Assembly: GCA_019635735.1 (NCBI GenBank)
Contig: JAHBYX010000004.1
Coordinates: forward strand, 62,001-126,000
Length of the DNA stretch: 64,000 nucleotides
Origin: Mesorhizobium sp.
GTDB lineage: Bacteria > Pseudomonadota > Alphaproteobacteria > Rhizobiales > Rhizobiaceae
Reading direction: 5' to 3'
Shown: piece by piece, positions 18,433 through 26,362 of the stretch
How positions within the stretch are numbered: position 1 is the first letter of the stretch
How the letters are laid out: each line of letters begins with the position of its first letter
Program-made: the position numbers and the translations under genes
The notes under the pieces: generated by a model
What the model saw: the letters and a program-made list of their open reading frames with translations, nothing else
What the model was told of the DNA's origin: nothing
Databases searched by the model: none

Positions 18433-19124
18433 GCGCGCCTCCAGCCGTCCGTGGGAGACGAGCCGGCACCGATCGTCAGCCGCCCGCGTCCGTCCAGGAC
18501 CGGCAGGACATGGGCGTATCCGGCAATCACCGGGTGGGACGTCTCGAGTCTATGTGCATGCGCGGCGGTGACGACGATCACGCGCGCGCCCGCAGCCTCG
18601 GCAGCCTGGATGCCGGCGGGCGCGTCCTCGAAGACGAGGCAGTCCTTCGGCTGCTGGCCGAGCCGCTCGGCGGCGAGGAGGAAGCAGTCCGGCGCCGGCT
18701 TGCCGTGGGCCACGTCTTCGCCGCTGATCATCAGCGCCGGCACCGGCAGCCCCGCCGCCTCCAGGCGGCGCAGCGCCAGGCGGCGAGGGGCCGAGGTGAC
18801 GATCGCCCAGCGGTCGACGGGCAGGGCGGTAAGGAAGGCTTCCGCGCCGGCGATGGAGACGACGCCCTCCACATCGTCGATTTCGGCCTCGGCCAGCGCA
18901 ATCGCCTCGGCGGCCACATCCATTCCGGCGATGTTCAACTGACCGATCGTCTCGCGTGCGCGCCGCCCGTGGATGGTCGGAAGGAAGGTTTCCACGTCGA
19001 CGCCATGCCGGTGCGCCCAGGCCGACCAGACGCGTTCCGCGGCGGCGATGGAATTGAGGATCGTGCCGTCCATGTCGAACAGGAAGGCGCCGAAGCTCTC
19101 GTCGGGAAAGGGCAGGGCCGTCAT
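18429..19124 (-). CDS. HAD-superfamily (subfamily IA) phosphatase
   Basis: 231 aa. HAD motif I FLFDMDGTILNS near residue 13, motif II IVTSAPRR, and motifs III/IV in GKPAPDCFLLAAERLG and CLVFEDAPAGIQAA. It resembles GppB/YfbT-like sugar or glycerol phosphatases (GRRARETIGQ cap region). The start was set at MTALPFPDESF because its ATG overlaps the upstream stop as ATGA; the longer frame is only antisense-like extension through the neighbour. Physiological substrate and its reason for being in this operon are unclear. Confidence 0.87.
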   Translation of the reverse strand: MTALPFPDESFGAFLFDMDGTILNSIAAAERVWSAWAHRHGVDVETFLPTIHGRRARETIGQLNIAGMDVAAEAIALAEAEIDDVEGVVSIAGAEAFLTALPVDRWAIVTSAPRRLALRRLEAAGLPVPALMISGEDVAHGKPAPDCFLLAAERLGQQPKDCLVFEDAPAGIQAAEAAGARVIVVTAAHAHRLETSHPVIAGYAHVLPVLDGRGRLTIGAGSSPTDGWRRA

Positions 19125-21574
19125 GCGCGCAATCTCTCGTTCTTCGGATCCCACAGCGGTTCGTCCTTCTGGACGATCGCGGCGAAGCGGTCGCCGAATA
19201 TCTCGACTTCGATCCGCGTTCCAGCCTCGGCGAGGTCGGAGCGCAGCATGCCGAGCGCGATCGACCTGTCGACACGGTGGCCCCAGCCGCCCGACAGCGT
19301 CTCGCCGACGATCGCGCCGTCGTGCCAGAGCGTCGACATGTAGGGCGCGTCGCACGGGCCGGGATTCTCGATGACCAGCGTGACGAAGCGCTTGATCACG
19401 CCCTGCTGCTTTTCGCTGAGCAGCGCTGCCTTGCCCTTGAAGTCGGGCTTGTCCCATTTGACGAAGCGCTCCAGCCCGCCCTGCAGGATCGTGTAGTCTG
19501 TCGACAGGTCCTGCTTCCAGGCGCGATAGGACTTTTCCAGCCGCAGCGAATCCAGCGCGAACATGCCGAAGGGTTTCAGGCCGTGCTTCTGGCCGGCGGC
19601 CCAGACGGCGTCGAAGACGGCGGCCGTGTCTTCCACTCTCGTGTGCAATTCCCAGCCGAGCTCGCCGGCGAAGGAGACGCGGACGAGTTGCAGCCATTTG
19701 CCGGCGATCCGGCAGGACTGGTGAGTCAGCCACGGCTGCGACAGGTCGGCATCGGTCACGTCAGCCAGAATGTCCCGCGATTTCGGCCCGGTGAGGATCT
19801 GACAGGAGAAAGCCTCGGTGGCGTTTTGCAGAGTCACCTGAGTCGCTTGCGGCAGGTGGTTCGCGAGCCACTCGAAATCGTGCACCTCGGCGACCGCCGC
19901 TGTGATGAGGTAGAAGAAGTCCTCCTCGATCGCCATGATCGACATTTCGGTGACGATCCGGCCGTGATCGTCGGCGAAGTAGCCGAGGCCGATGCGGCCG
20001 GGTTTCGGCACCACGCCGGTGATAAGCGTGGAGAGCCATGCCCGCGCGCCTTCGCCTTTGACGCGGAACCGCGAAAAGCCGGGCAGGTCGAGAATGCCGG
20101 CGGCGTCGCGGACGGCGAGGCATTCCTCGCGGATGCGCTGCTGCCACGGCCCCTCGCGGTCAAAGGTCTGGGTCGACGCCTCGGACGTATCGTCGCCGGG
20201 CTGCGCGTACCAGGTCGCGCGCTCCCAGCCATTGTAGGGCGCGAACTGGGCGCCCAGCGCAGCGATACGGTCATGAATCGGCGAAAGCCTGCGGTCGCGC
20301 GCCGCCGGCCACGCGTGGCGCGGGAAGGAGATCGCATATTCGTGGCCGTAGACCTCCATGCCCTTGGCGACGGCATAGTCGGGGGCGGAGGCATAGGCGG
20401 TGAACCGGCGCGGGTCGCAGGACCACATGTCCCATTCGGTCGCGCCTTCCGTCACCCATTCGGCCAGAACCTTGCCGGCGCCGCCGGCCTGGGCGATGCC
20501 GAAGGTGAAGACGCAGGCCTCGTAGGCGTTCGGCACACCGGGCATCGGGCCGATCAGCGGATTGCCGTCGGGCGCATAGGGGATCGGGCCGTTGATGACC
20601 TTGGACAGGCCAGCCGTGCCGAGGATCGGCACGCGCGCGATGGCGTCGTCGAGATACCATTCCAGCCGTTCCAGATCGTCGGGGAAGAGCTGGAAGGAGA
20701 AATCGTCCGGCATCGGATCGTCGGCGCTCGCCCAGTGCGCCCGGCAATTGCGCTCGTAGGGGCCGAGGTTCATGCCGGACTTCTCCTGGCGCAGGTAGTA
20801 CGACGTGTCGACGTCGCGCAGCAGCGGCAGCTTGTGGCCGACCTCCTTCGTCCAGGCGGCGAGTTCGGGGATCTCGTCGAACAGGATGTACTGGTGGCTC
20901 ATCACCATCATAGGAATATCGCGGCCGAACAGCTTGCCGACTTCCGCCGCCCGGTAGCCGGCGGCGTTGACGACCTTCTCGCATCGGATGTCGCCCTTGG
21001 GCGTCGAGACGATCCACTCGTCCCCGTCGCGGCGCACGGCCGTCACCGGGCAGAAGCGTTCGATGCGGGCGCCGAGATCGCGCGCGCCCTTGGCGAGTGC
21101 CTGGGTGAGCTGCGCCGGATCTATGTCGCCGTCGTTCGGGTCGTAGAGCGCGCCGGCCAGGTCGTGCAGTTCGAGGAAGGGATATTTCGCCTTGATCTCG
21201 TTCGGGCCGATCACGTCGATCGCCATGCCCTGGTAGCGGCCCATGCCCTTGGCGCGCTGGAACTCGCGCATCCGCTCCTTTCCGTGGGCGAGGCGGATCG
21301 AGCCGGTGACGTGGTAGTTCATCGGATAGCCGACGGCTTCGGCCAGCCCGCGGTAGAGCGTCGCCGAATAGCGCTGCATGTTCATCAGCGACCAGGATGA
21401 GGAGAAGGTCGGCACGTTGCCCGCCGCGTGCCAGGTCGAGCCGGAGGTCAGCTCGTTCTTTTCCAAGAGCACGCAGTCGGTCCAGCCGGCTTTGGCAAGA
21501 TGGTAGAGCGAGGAGACGCCGACGGCGCCTCCGCCTATGATGACCACGCGCGCCTGGGTGGGGAATTCAGCCAT
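19121..21574 (-). CDS. FAD-dependent/GcvT-type dimethylglycine or sarcosine dehydrogenase-like protein (copy 2)
   Basis: 817 aa with the same two-domain plan as the 13721-16171 protein: FAD Rossmann VVIIGGGAVGVSSLYHL, flavinylation motif LTSGSTWHAAGNVPTF, then a C-terminal GcvT domain (LAVRDAAGILDLPGFSRFRV onward). It differs widely from copy 1, so this is an old paralogue rather than a recent duplication. It is the first enzyme gene after the XRE-cupin regulator (10-bp gap). It should transfer an N-methyl carbon to H4folate; substrate not determinable. GATCCTCC-type complement upstream gives ribosome site GGAGGATCGC. Confidence 0.88.
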   Translation of the reverse strand: MAEFPTQARVVIIGGGAVGVSSLYHLAKAGWTDCVLLEKNELTSGSTWHAAGNVPTFSSSWSLMNMQRYSATLYRGLAEAVGYPMNYHVTGSIRLAHGKERMREFQRAKGMGRYQGMAIDVIGPNEIKAKYPFLELHDLAGALYDPNDGDIDPAQLTQALAKGARDLGARIERFCPVTAVRRDGDEWIVSTPKGDIRCEKVVNAAGYRAAEVGKLFGRDIPMMVMSHQYILFDEIPELAAWTKEVGHKLPLLRDVDTSYYLRQEKSGMNLGPYERNCRAHWASADDPMPDDFSFQLFPDDLERLEWYLDDAIARVPILGTAGLSKVINGPIPYAPDGNPLIGPMPGVPNAYEACVFTFGIAQAGGAGKVLAEWVTEGATEWDMWSCDPRRFTAYASAPDYAVAKGMEVYGHEYAISFPRHAWPAARDRRLSPIHDRIAALGAQFAPYNGWERATWYAQPGDDTSEASTQTFDREGPWQQRIREECLAVRDAAGILDLPGFSRFRVKGEGARAWLSTLITGVVPKPGRIGLGYFADDHGRIVTEMSIMAIEEDFFYLITAAVAEVHDFEWLANHLPQATQVTLQNATEAFSCQILTGPKSRDILADVTDADLSQPWLTHQSCRIAGKWLQLVRVSFAGELGWELHTRVEDTAAVFDAVWAAGQKHGLKPFGMFALDSLRLEKSYRAWKQDLSTDYTILQGGLERFVKWDKPDFKGKAALLSEKQQGVIKRFVTLVIENPGPCDAPYMSTLWHDGAIVGETLSGGWGHRVDRSIALGMLRSDLAEAGTRIEVEIFGDRFAAIVQKDEPLWDPKNERLRA

Positions 21575-21584
21575 GCGATCCTCC

Positions 21585-22184
21585 TCAATACACCGGCGGG
21601 CTCACCACCCAGATGACGACCGCCGGCACCGTGCCCGGGTTGCGCCAGCGGAAGGGCTTCTCGCGGAAACGGAACGAATCGCCCTCGCGCAGCGCATGCC
21701 AGACGCCGTCGATCTCGATCTCGAAACGGCCCGACACGAGGTATCCGGCTTCCTCCGTCGCGCGCAGCGATGGCCGGTCCAGGGCAGCACCCGGCGCGAA
21801 TTCGGAGCGGAGAATCTCGAAGGAGCCGCCGAGGTCGGGAGACAGGAGTTCCTCGACGAGCCCCGTGTCGGTGGAGCCCAGGCGGCGGCGGCCGACGGCG
21901 CGGACGATGACGCCGCGCTCGGCCTCCGGCCCGTCATCATTGGCGAAGAACAGGCTGAGCGGCACGCCGTAGACCGTTGCAAGTGCTCGCAGATCCGCGA
22001 TTGCCGGGCTCGAGATGCCGCGCTCGACCTGGCTCACCCAGCCGAGCGAGCGGCCAACGCGGGCGGCGAGTTCCGAGAGCGTCATGCCGCGCGCCTTGCG
22101 CAACGCGCGCAAATCCGACGCGAGATGACGGATACGGGGCGGTTGTTCCTGGGGAATTCGTGAAATCTGGCTCACGGATTTCAT
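21585..22184 (-). CDS. XRE-family regulator with C-terminal cupin domain
   Basis: 199 aa. Helix-turn-helix residues 25-80 (MTLSELAARVGRSLGWVSQV, then ERGISSPAIADLRALA), then a cupin ligand-binding domain (residues 125-195, EEAGYLVSGRFEIEIDGVWH). This architecture is typical of PuuR-like regulators of amine and amino-acid catabolism. The ATG at 22184 begins MKSVSQISRIPQEQ; the longer upstream frame crosses the operator region and is rejected. It heads the minus-strand demethylation operon and is divergent from a nitroreductase gene, so it may control both. Confidence 0.88.
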   Translation of the reverse strand: MKSVSQISRIPQEQPPRIRHLASDLRALRKARGMTLSELAARVGRSLGWVSQVERGISSPAIADLRALATVYGVPLSLFFANDDGPEAERGVIVRAVGRRRLGSTDTGLVEELLSPDLGGSFEILRSEFAPGAALDRPSLRATEEAGYLVSGRFEIEIDGVWHALREGDSFRFREKPFRWRNPGTVPAVVIWVVSPPVY

Positions 22185-22226
22185 ATTCACGCCGGCCGTG
22201 AAAAAATCAAGCGGGATTTCACGAAT
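22156..22226. promoter_or_regulatory. Operator cluster between XRE-cupin regulator and nitroreductase
   Basis: Four copies of the hexamer TTCACG/CGTGAA in 71 bp. The outer pair forms a perfect 12-bp inverted repeat, ATTCGTGAAATC (22156-22167) and GATTTCACGAAT (22215-22226). The inner pair forms TTCACG-N5-CGTGAA (22186-22202) just upstream of the regulator start codon. The arrangement suggests cooperative autoregulation by the XRE protein, with the outermost left site inside its own coding region. Functional role is inference. Confidence 0.65.
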
Positions 22227-22320
22227 GGCACAGGGGTTGCGAAGTGCCGCCCGGCCATGCGAATTGCTGAACTCCCTGCTTTCGAAAGCGGCAGGCGGCA
22301 CAGAGGCGAAAGGCCGTTCG

Positions 22321-23031
22321 ATGGCAGCACCCCAGATGAAGCCGGACATCGTCGACGAAAGTGCGATCGTCGACGAGGCGATCACGTCGCGGCGGTCCGT
22401 GCGCGCCTTCCTGCCCGACCCGGTCGGCGAGCAGACGATACGCGACATTCTGACCGTTGCCTCACGTGCGCCGTCCGGCACCAACATGCAGCCGTGGAAG
22501 GTCTATGTCGTCACTGGCGAGAAGCTGAAGGCGGTGTCGGATGCCGTGCTCAATTCCGGCATCCGGGCCGAGAAGATCGCCTGGGACGAATACAAATACT
22601 ATCCGGACAAGTTCTTCGAACCGTACTATGCGCGCCGCCGCGCGGTCGGCTTCGCGCTCTACGATGCGCTTGGCATCCCGAAGCGCGACGTCAACCAGAT
22701 GCGCGCGCAGCACGACCGCAATTTCGTGTTCTTCGACGCGCCGATGGGGCTGATCTTCACCATCGACCGCAGGCTGAACCAGGGCTCGTGGATCGACCAC
22801 GGCATGTTCCTGCAATCGATCATGATCGCGGCGCGGGGCAGGGGCCTGCACACCTGCCCGCAGGCGGCGTTTGCGCCCTACCACAAGCAGATCCGGCCGG
22901 TGCTCGACATTCCCGACGAGGAGATCATCACCTGCGGCATGGCGATCGGCTACGAGGACGTGTCGAAGCCCGAAAACAGCTTCCGCACCGAACGCGCCCC
23001 GCTCGAGGAATTCGTTACGTTCGTGCGGTGA
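22321..23031 (+). CDS. Nitroreductase-family FMN oxidoreductase
   Basis: 236 aa. FMN-binding Arg/Ser motif TSRRSVRAFLPDPV near residue 23 and ASRAPSGTNMQPW near residue 50 are typical of NfsB-like nitroreductases. A further segment GLHTCPQAAFAPYH fits the C-terminal FMN contacts. Start MAAPQMKPDIV is preceded by GAAAGGCC; an earlier in-frame GTG near 22198 would overlap the operator. Probably NAD(P)H-dependent and cytoplasmic. Physiological acceptor unknown. Confidence 0.87.
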   Translation: MAAPQMKPDIVDESAIVDEAITSRRSVRAFLPDPVGEQTIRDILTVASRAPSGTNMQPWKVYVVTGEKLKAVSDAVLNSGIRAEKIAWDEYKYYPDKFFEPYYARRRAVGFALYDALGIPKRDVNQMRAQHDRNFVFFDAPMGLIFTIDRRLNQGSWIDHGMFLQSIMIAARGRGLHTCPQAAFAPYHKQIRPVLDIPDEEIITCGMAIGYEDVSKPENSFRTERAPLEEFVTFVR

Positions 23032-23083
23032 CCTGGAGCAGCGTGCAGTCTGCGTAGACGGGTCTCGACCCGTTCTGCCGTCG

Positions 23084-23533
23084 CTATTTCACCAACGCAA
23101 TCAGCCCGGCCCGAAGATGGTCGGCGTCCTCCAAATCGGCCTCCAGCGCGCCGTGTTCCGCGGTCCAGATCGGCATCGCCTCGGCCAGCCGTTCGCGGCC
23201 GGCCTCGGTCAGGACCAGAAGACGGCCGCGGCGATCCTCCGGGTCGGGTTCGGTCGTCACCAGGCCGCGCTTTTCCAGCGTCTTCAGCGCGGCGGTCACC
23301 GTCGTGCGGTCCATGCCGAGGAGAGAGGCGACCTCGCGCATCCGGACCTGACCCGGCCGGTTCATCGACATCAGCATGGAGAACTGGCCGTTGGTGAGAC
23401 CCGCCGGGCGCAGCGCCTCGTCGAAGCGGCGGGCGAGGACCCGCGCCGCGCGCTGGGCATGCAGGCAAAGGCATGTGTCGCGCACATGCAGCGTCGTGCG
23501 AATGTCAGGAGCCGGCAGCTTTTTCGAAGTCAT
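23084..23533 (-). CDS. MarR-family transcriptional regulator
   Basis: 149 aa winged-helix repressor: MREVASLLGMDRTTVTAALK recognition region and wing TTEPDPEDRRGRLLVLT. Two closely spaced cysteines in helix 1 (VRDTCLCLHAQRAA) are placed like the redox Cys of OhrR-type MarR proteins, so thiol sensing is possible (inference). It is divergent from the BNR-repeat/MoaD pair and carries a perfect palindrome between the two genes. Convergent with the nitroreductase, 52 bp apart. Confidence 0.88.
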   Translation of the reverse strand: MTSKKLPAPDIRTTLHVRDTCLCLHAQRAARVLARRFDEALRPAGLTNGQFSMLMSMNRPGQVRMREVASLLGMDRTTVTAALKTLEKRGLVTTEPDPEDRRGRLLVLTEAGRERLAEAMPIWTAEHGALEADLEDADHLRAGLIALVK

Positions 23534-23544
23534 GTCTCGATTAC

Positions 23545-23556
23545 GTTGATATCAAC
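23545..23556. promoter_or_regulatory. Candidate MarR operator
   Basis: Perfect 12-bp palindrome GTTGATATCAAC located 11 bp upstream of the marR start and 66 bp upstream of the BNR-protein start. MarR proteins bind dyads of this kind between divergent genes. It sits in a locally AT-rich stretch compatible with overlapping promoters. Confidence 0.6.
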
Positions 23557-23622
23557 AGATAAGTCCATAGGATAAGAAGAACAGCGACGAATTCCCGCAG
23601 TCATCGCATGGGAGGAGTGAAC

Positions 23623-24696
23623 ATGGCGAAGGTGATGGTTCTGGTCGGCACCAAGAAGGGCGCCTTCATCGCCGAGAGCGACGAAGCCCGCAAGGACTGG
23701 TCGCTGCGCGGGCCGTTCTGCAACACATGGCCGATCCATCATGTCATCGCGGATCCGGCGACCGGGGCGATCCATGGCGCGGGCGGCAACGAATGGTTCG
23801 GCCCGGCGATCTGGACCTCGAAGGATCTGGGCGAGACCTGGACGCATTCGAGCCAGGGCCTCGCTTACGAGGCGGGCAAGGAGCCGGTGTCTGCTGCCTG
23901 GAGCGTCGCGCCGCGTGACGGCGAACTCTATGTCGGCGTGCAGCCGGCCGGCCTGTTCCGCAGCGCCGACGGCGGCGCAAGCTTCGAGCATGTCGAGGGC
24001 CTGCAGCAGCACCCGACGCGGCCCGAGTGGAACGCCGGCGGGGCAGGGCTGATCCTGCATTCGATCGTGTTCGACCCGAAGGATCCGCAGAAGATCTGGA
24101 TCGGCATCTCATCGGCCGGCGTGTTCTTTACGCAGGACGGCGGCAAGACCTGGGAGCCGCGCAACAAGGGCACGCGCGCCGACTTCTTTCCGGAGGACCA
24201 GCGCTATCCCGAGTTCGGCCAGTGCGTGCACAACATGGTGCGCGCGGCGGGCAGCGACCGGCTCTACCAGCAGAACCACTGCGGCATGTACCGCTCCGAC
24301 GACGGCGGAGAGAGCTGGCAGAGCATAGAGGAGGGACTGCCCTCCGACTTCGGCTTCCCGGCCGGCGCCCATCCTCGCGATCCCGAGACGCTCTACCTCA
24401 TCCCGCTCAACGGTGCCGAGAAAGGCCGCTTCGTGCCCGACGGCAAGGCAGCGGTCTGGCGTACCCGCGACGGCGGCAGGACGTGGGCCGACCTTCGCAA
24501 CGGCCTGCCGCAGGAGAACGCCTTCTTCGGCGTGCTGCGCCAGGCGATGGCGACCGACCGGATGGAACCGGCGGGCGTCTATTTCGGCACTGGCACCGGC
24601 ACGCTCTACGGCAGCGCCGACGAGGGCGAGAGCTGGTTCGAGATCGCCCAGCACCTGCCGACGATTTCGTCGGTCGAGACCTACGTGATCGACTGA
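23623..24696 (+). CDS. BNR/sialidase-like beta-propeller protein
   Basis: 357 aa. Repeated Asp-box/BNR motifs (SKDLGETW, SADGGASF, TQDGGKTW, SDDGGESW, TRDGGRTW, SADEGESW) spaced roughly 45-70 residues make a beta-propeller similar to sortilin/sialidase folds. No signal peptide is present (MAKVMVLVGTKKGAF), so it is probably cytoplasmic and not a secreted sialidase. The ATG at 23623 follows GGGAGGAGTGAAC; an ATG 15 bp earlier is possible. It overlaps the MoaD-like gene by one base, indicating tight coupling. Function unknown. Confidence 0.85.
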   Translation: MAKVMVLVGTKKGAFIAESDEARKDWSLRGPFCNTWPIHHVIADPATGAIHGAGGNEWFGPAIWTSKDLGETWTHSSQGLAYEAGKEPVSAAWSVAPRDGELYVGVQPAGLFRSADGGASFEHVEGLQQHPTRPEWNAGGAGLILHSIVFDPKDPQKIWIGISSAGVFFTQDGGKTWEPRNKGTRADFFPEDQRYPEFGQCVHNMVRAAGSDRLYQQNHCGMYRSDDGGESWQSIEEGLPSDFGFPAGAHPRDPETLYLIPLNGAEKGRFVPDGKAAVWRTRDGGRTWADLRNGLPQENAFFGVLRQAMATDRMEPAGVYFGTGTGTLYGSADEGESWFEIAQHLPTISSVETYVID

Positions 24697-24989
24697 TGGA
24701 GATCGGCCACAACAGCGGCGACCATCCTGTCGTCGCGCGGCTTCAGGGCGTGATGGTCGACCTTTTTCCGGGCTCGACGCGCCGTGTCGAGATGTCGGCC
24801 CGCACGGTGGCCGAGATGATCGACGAACTCGACCGCCGCTGGCCCGGTATGGGCGACCGCATCCGCGACACACGCCCCGCGATCCGCAAGCACATGAACG
24901 TCTTCGTCGAGGGCGAGCGGGCGAAGCTCGACACGGAAATCCCGCGCGGGGCGGAGGTGTTCATCCTCACCGCGATCAGCGGGGGGTGA
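24696..24989 (+). CDS. MoaD/ThiS-family small protein
   Basis: 97 aa; its ATG overlaps the previous stop (TGATG). A beta-grasp fold is suggested by RVEMSARTVAEMIDELDRRW, VFVEGERAKLDTEIPRGAEV and FILTAISGG. The C-terminal Gly-Gly is the position adenylated and thiocarboxylated in MoaD and ThiS. No MoeB/ThiF-like activating enzyme and no molybdopterin or thiamine gene is nearby, so the partner is likely the BNR protein or encoded elsewhere. Whether it is a sulfur carrier is inference. Confidence 0.82.
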   Translation: MEIGHNSGDHPVVARLQGVMVDLFPGSTRRVEMSARTVAEMIDELDRRWPGMGDRIRDTRPAIRKHMNVFVEGERAKLDTEIPRGAEVFILTAISGG

Positions 24990-24995
24990 ACAAAG

Positions 24996-25442
24996 CTATT
25001 CGCCTCGTTTGACCACACGCGTCGTCTTCTCGGAAGCACTCGCCAGCATCCGAGCTTTGACCATGTCGAAGAAGCTCTGCGGAAGGATTCCGTATTCGCA
25101 GGTCGGCGGATCGGAGTTGGGGACGGGCCTGAGATCGAATCCGGGCCATACGAAGACGTTCAGCTCATCGACGACGATCCAGGATCGGTGGTCGTCCAGC
25201 CCCAGACGTCTCTTGATGTGAGCCGGTACTTCGACCTTGCGATCCTTGTCCCTAGGGCCAGGTGGAACATGCGTTATGGGCAGGACATAGGCGACCTTGG
25301 CCGGTCCGAGATCCGCGCGGGCCATGACAATTGCTGCCGGCCGGTCCTTCGTCCCCTCGCGTCGCCCGAGGTCCGCCTCGTCGGCCCAGAGATACGAATA
25401 GCTGATGACCGCGCCGATCCGAGGTTCGGTCGGGACCTTCAT
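24996..25442 (-). CDS. PemK/MazF-like toxin
   Basis: 148 aa, recognised as PemK-like from IGAVISYSYLWADEAD followed by GTKDRPAAIVMARADLG and VAYVLPITHVPP, the order of conserved strands in chromosomal PemK-type growth inhibitors. Its start overlaps the antitoxin stop by 4 bp (ATGA). Typical members are mRNA endonucleases; activity here is untested. It sits at the end of the sox operon in the same direction, but has its own candidate operator upstream of the antitoxin. Confidence 0.78.
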   Translation of the reverse strand: MKVPTEPRIGAVISYSYLWADEADLGRREGTKDRPAAIVMARADLGPAKVAYVLPITHVPPGPRDKDRKVEVPAHIKRRLGLDDHRSWIVVDELNVFVWPGFDLRPVPNSDPPTCEYGILPQSFFDMVKARMLASASEKTTRVVKRGE

Positions 25443-25720
25443 CGGCTGATGTCAGGCTGCCCGTCGTCGGATTTGGCGATCTCGTACCGGTCTTCCGGTG
25501 CGATTTCGGCCTGCGCGAGAAGTGCCAGTTCCGAGGCATCCAAATCTCGCACCAGCGTCCGCCGCCGATAGGAGGACAGCAATTCGTGATAAGCGTCCGC
25601 CGAGATCAGGTAGCTGCTCTCGCGGCCGTGCTTTACCACCTGCACCGGCTCACGCTGCGCCACGTCGTTCCAGCGGCCGAAGTTTTTCTGCAGATCGGAG
25701 GCGGTCACGGAGCGTGTCAT
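25439..25720 (-). CDS. Phd/YefM-type antitoxin
   Basis: 93 aa. Start MTRSVTASDLQKNFGRWND at ATG 25720 is preceded by GAGGAATTCAGGC; the longer frame adds a basic extension through the operator and is not used. The Phd/YefM fold is seen as VTASDLQKNFG then VVKHGRESSYLISADAYHEL. The C-terminal half is acidic, as expected for the toxin-neutralising tail. It is the first gene of the toxin-antitoxin pair. Confidence 0.82.
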   Translation of the reverse strand: MTRSVTASDLQKNFGRWNDVAQREPVQVVKHGRESSYLISADAYHELLSSYRRRTLVRDLDASELALLAQAEIAPEDRYEIAKSDDGQPDISR

Positions 25721-25732
25721 GCCTGAATTCCT

Positions 25733-25757
25733 CGTTTTCCGTAAAATACGAAAAACG
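25733..25757. promoter_or_regulatory. Candidate toxin-antitoxin autoregulatory operator
   Basis: Imperfect palindrome CGTTTTCCGTAAAATACGAAAAACG just upstream of the antitoxin start (arms CGTTTT/AAAACG and CGTA/TACG). It is the only AT-rich patch between soxG and the antitoxin. Phd-type antitoxins bind such sites to repress their own operon (family knowledge). Confidence 0.5.
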
Positions 25758-25774
25758 GGCCTGTCCTTCAATCC

Positions 25775-26362
25775 CTACCTCACCTCGTATCCAACCTCTT
25801 CCGCCGCATGGCAGAGCGTCGTCCAGAAGCTCCGCGCGAAGGAGCGGAAGACGTAGAGGTCGAACTGGTCGGCGCCCGTGCGCTGGATCTGGGTGAAGAC
25901 GTCGTGGTGCATGGTGGAGCGGCCGGCGTGGAGCGGGAAGGCGGGCAGAGCGAAGTCGATCGCGTAGAGTTTTGCCAGCACCCATTCGGCTTTCGGGCCA
26001 GACACGCGCAGCGCCGTGCGGCCATGCGACAGGCCGGTGACGGTGCCGACAGTGATCGGGATCGCTTTCAGAAGCTCCGCCTCGATGCCCTCGACCTGGG
26101 TCACGACCATGAATTTCCCGGGCGCGAAGCCGAAGGCGGCCTTGTGCTCGGTGGCGATGCCGCCGCCGGCGCCGTCGGGCAGCTTCAGGCCGGCGACCGC
26201 GCGGATCGCGTCGATGACCGCCTTTTCGTCGCCGGGCCAGGCAGCGACCTGGACGATGGAGCCAGGGCGGGTTTCGGTCAGGACCACGCCGGGCGCGGCG
26301 CCCGTCACGTTGTGGCGGCCGGGCTTCCAGGCCGCGCCCAGCGGAGAAAGCTGCTCAGCCAT
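25775..26362 (-). CDS. soxG: Sarcosine oxidase gamma subunit
   Basis: 195 aa, the small gamma subunit of heterotetrameric sarcosine oxidase. It shows the GcvT-related beta fold (TGLSHGRTALRVSGPKAEWV and HHDVFTQIQRTGADQFDLYV). Order soxB-soxD-soxA-soxG and an 8-bp overlap with soxA confirm the assignment. The gamma subunit contacts alpha and stabilises the complex. Ends 54 bp before the antitoxin start. Confidence 0.93.
   Translation of the reverse strand: MAEQLSPLGAAWKPGRHNVTGAAPGVVLTETRPGSIVQVAAWPGDEKAVIDAIRAVAGLKLPDGAGGGIATEHKAAFGFAPGKFMVVTQVEGIEAELLKAIPITVGTVTGLSHGRTALRVSGPKAEWVLAKLYAIDFALPAFPLHAGRSTMHHDVFTQIQRTGADQFDLYVFRSFARSFWTTLCHAAEEVGYEVR

Noticed and set aside
18429..19733. 434-codon version of the HAD gene
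   Set aside because: The upstream 203 codons are a shadow of the neighbouring FAD/GcvT gene; the ATGA junction fixes the start at 19124.
21585..22487. 300-codon version of the XRE-cupin regulator
   Set aside because: The extra N-terminal part crosses the operator and the start of the divergent nitroreductase gene.
23623..24696. Secreted sialidase
   Set aside because: BNR boxes are present, but there is no signal peptide and no sialidase catalytic Arg/Tyr arrangement was recognised.
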